The position numbers and the translations under genes are program-made. Shown piece by piece: positions 33,525 to 34,141 of a stretch of DNA of 34,141 bases. The stretch lies in the NCBI GenBank assembly GCA_964503335.1, contig CAZCZZ010000045.1:1-34141 (forward strand), given 5' to 3'. Within the stretch, counting starts at the first letter, position 1. Each line of letters begins with the position of its first letter. Under the pieces are notes generated by a model that saw nothing but the letters and a program-made list of their open reading frames with translations, made no database searches and was not told where the DNA came from. The DNA is from CAZCZZ01 sp964503335 (GTDB taxonomy: Bacteria; Verrucomicrobiota; Kiritimatiellia; CAIVKH01).

Positions 33525-34141
33525 GTGCTCGTCCAGCAGGACCCCCCGCTCCATCTCACGTACTGCATGAACGTCCATCCCGGCGAATCACTGCCGGAGG
33601 TCATTACCGCCGTCACCACGTTCGCCGATGACGTTCGCAAACGCGTGTCGCCCGACAGACCGTTCGGCCTAGGCCTTCGCCTGGGTCCCGACGCCGTCGA
33701 TGCGCTGCAGGGCGAGGCGTTGGCTTCCTTCAAGTCGCTCCTCGCCGACCGAAACATGTACGCGTTCACGCTGAACGGATTCCCCTACGGACGCTTCCAC
33801 GGCACGCGCGTGAAGGAGAACGTCTACGCGCCTGACTGGCGATCGCCCGAACGTCTGTCCTACACAAAGAAGCTGGCTGACGTCCTTGCCGCACTGCTTC
33901 CCGAAGGAATGACGGGCAGCATCAGCACCGTGCCAGTTTCTTTCCGTCCCTGGATTCCAACGATTGGAAGTCTTGAACCGGCCGTCTTCCAACTGTTGGA
34001 ACTTTCCGCGTACCTCGACCGCCTCGAAGAGGAGACCGGCCGCGATATCCGCCTCGCCCTGGAACCCGAGCCGGCGTGCTATCTGGAAACCACGCAGGAG
34101 TTCATCCAGTTCTTCAACGAACACCTGCTCAAGTCGCGGGA
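33525..34141 (+). CDS. eboE: EboE-type TIM-barrel sugar isomerase-like protein, truncated at the window end
   Basis: From a GTG at 33525 the frame stays open to the window edge (205 codons plus two bases), so the C-terminus is missing. The N-terminal sequence (LHLTYCMNVHPGES, FGLGLRLG, YAFTLNGFPYGRFHG, VYAPDW, ADVLAALLPEGMTGSIST) is characteristic of EboE, an AP-endonuclease-2/xylose-isomerase-like protein of ebo clusters. GAGGAGGG (33508-33515) is a strong ribosome-binding site. It follows eboD by 2 bp in the same operon. The enzymatic substrate is unknown. Confidence 0.88.
   Translation, partial: MLVQQDPPLHLTYCMNVHPGESLPEVITAVTTFADDVRKRVSPDRPFGLGLRLGPDAVDALQGEALASFKSLLADRNMYAFTLNGFPYGRFHGTRVKENVYAPDWRSPERLSYTKKLADVLAALLPEGMTGSISTVPVSFRPWIPTIGSLEPAVFQLLELSAYLDRLEEETGRDIRLALEPEPACYLETTQEFIQFFNEHLLKSR

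Overview
The window reads as a high-G+C, gene-dense Gram-negative chromosome segment, probably from a metagenome-assembled or draft genome because it contains a 100-N scaffold gap. Signs of a Gram-negative envelope are a TolC/HlyD/MacB-type exporter, a lipobox lipoprotein and several large Sec-secreted proteins. Thrombospondin type-3 (DxDxDG) and FG-GAP-type modules, a PilZ/hybrid-kinase signalling style and an ebo cluster suggest a PVC-like or neighbouring environmental phylum (Kiritimatiellota/Verrucomicrobiota, Sumerlaeota or Hydrogenedentes type). That placement is inference; no marker gene in the window settles it.

Layout. 1-33: 5' half of a tRNA on the minus strand, cut by the window edge. 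84-181: inverted repeat pair and a promoter. 210-3104: gcvP. 3128-3337: 100-N gap flanked by two identical 55-bp ends, most likely an unmerged contig overlap. 3362-4231: secreted thioredoxin-fold protein. 4365-5309: membrane-anchored EEP-fold phosphatase/nuclease. 5319-9830: tightly coupled tripartite exporter (TolC, HlyD-type adaptor, ABC ATPase, MacB-type permease), followed by a secreted Gly/Asp-linker protein (9879-10820). 10879-14177: hybrid histidine kinase coupled to a small membrane protein. 14180-14305: a long imperfect palindrome with period-6 GATTAN repeats. 14309-15037 (minus): YprB/RNase H-like exonuclease. 15055-16371: DUF401-type permease. 16531-16947: PilZ protein.

17016-24287 is an extracellular island: a large GH57-like candidate with TSP3 repeats, an FG-GAP-like secreted protein on the other strand, and a protein with three starch-binding-like modules and an Asp-box propeller. 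Together they look like alpha-glucan binding or degradation. gcvT (minus, 24330-25409) is about 21 kb from gcvP; a UVR-domain protein diverges from it, followed by an Ala-rich lipoprotein that ends in a clear intrinsic terminator.

27039 to the window end holds an ebo cluster: eboB (TatD-type), eboC (UbiA-type), eboF (phosphodiesterase-type), then a 2.2-kb block (PilZ, low-molecular-weight phosphatase, membrane protein, HAD phosphatase), then eboD (sugar-phosphate cyclase) and a truncated eboE (TIM barrel). Ebo genes are known from cyanobacteria, where they act in moving a scytonemin precursor to the periplasm, and from eustigmatophyte plastids; the product in most other bacteria is unknown. 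The interrupted arrangement, the lack of a recognisable eboA and the phosphatase-rich insert are the most interesting system-level features here. The window also carries small palindromic intergenic repeats in at least two families.
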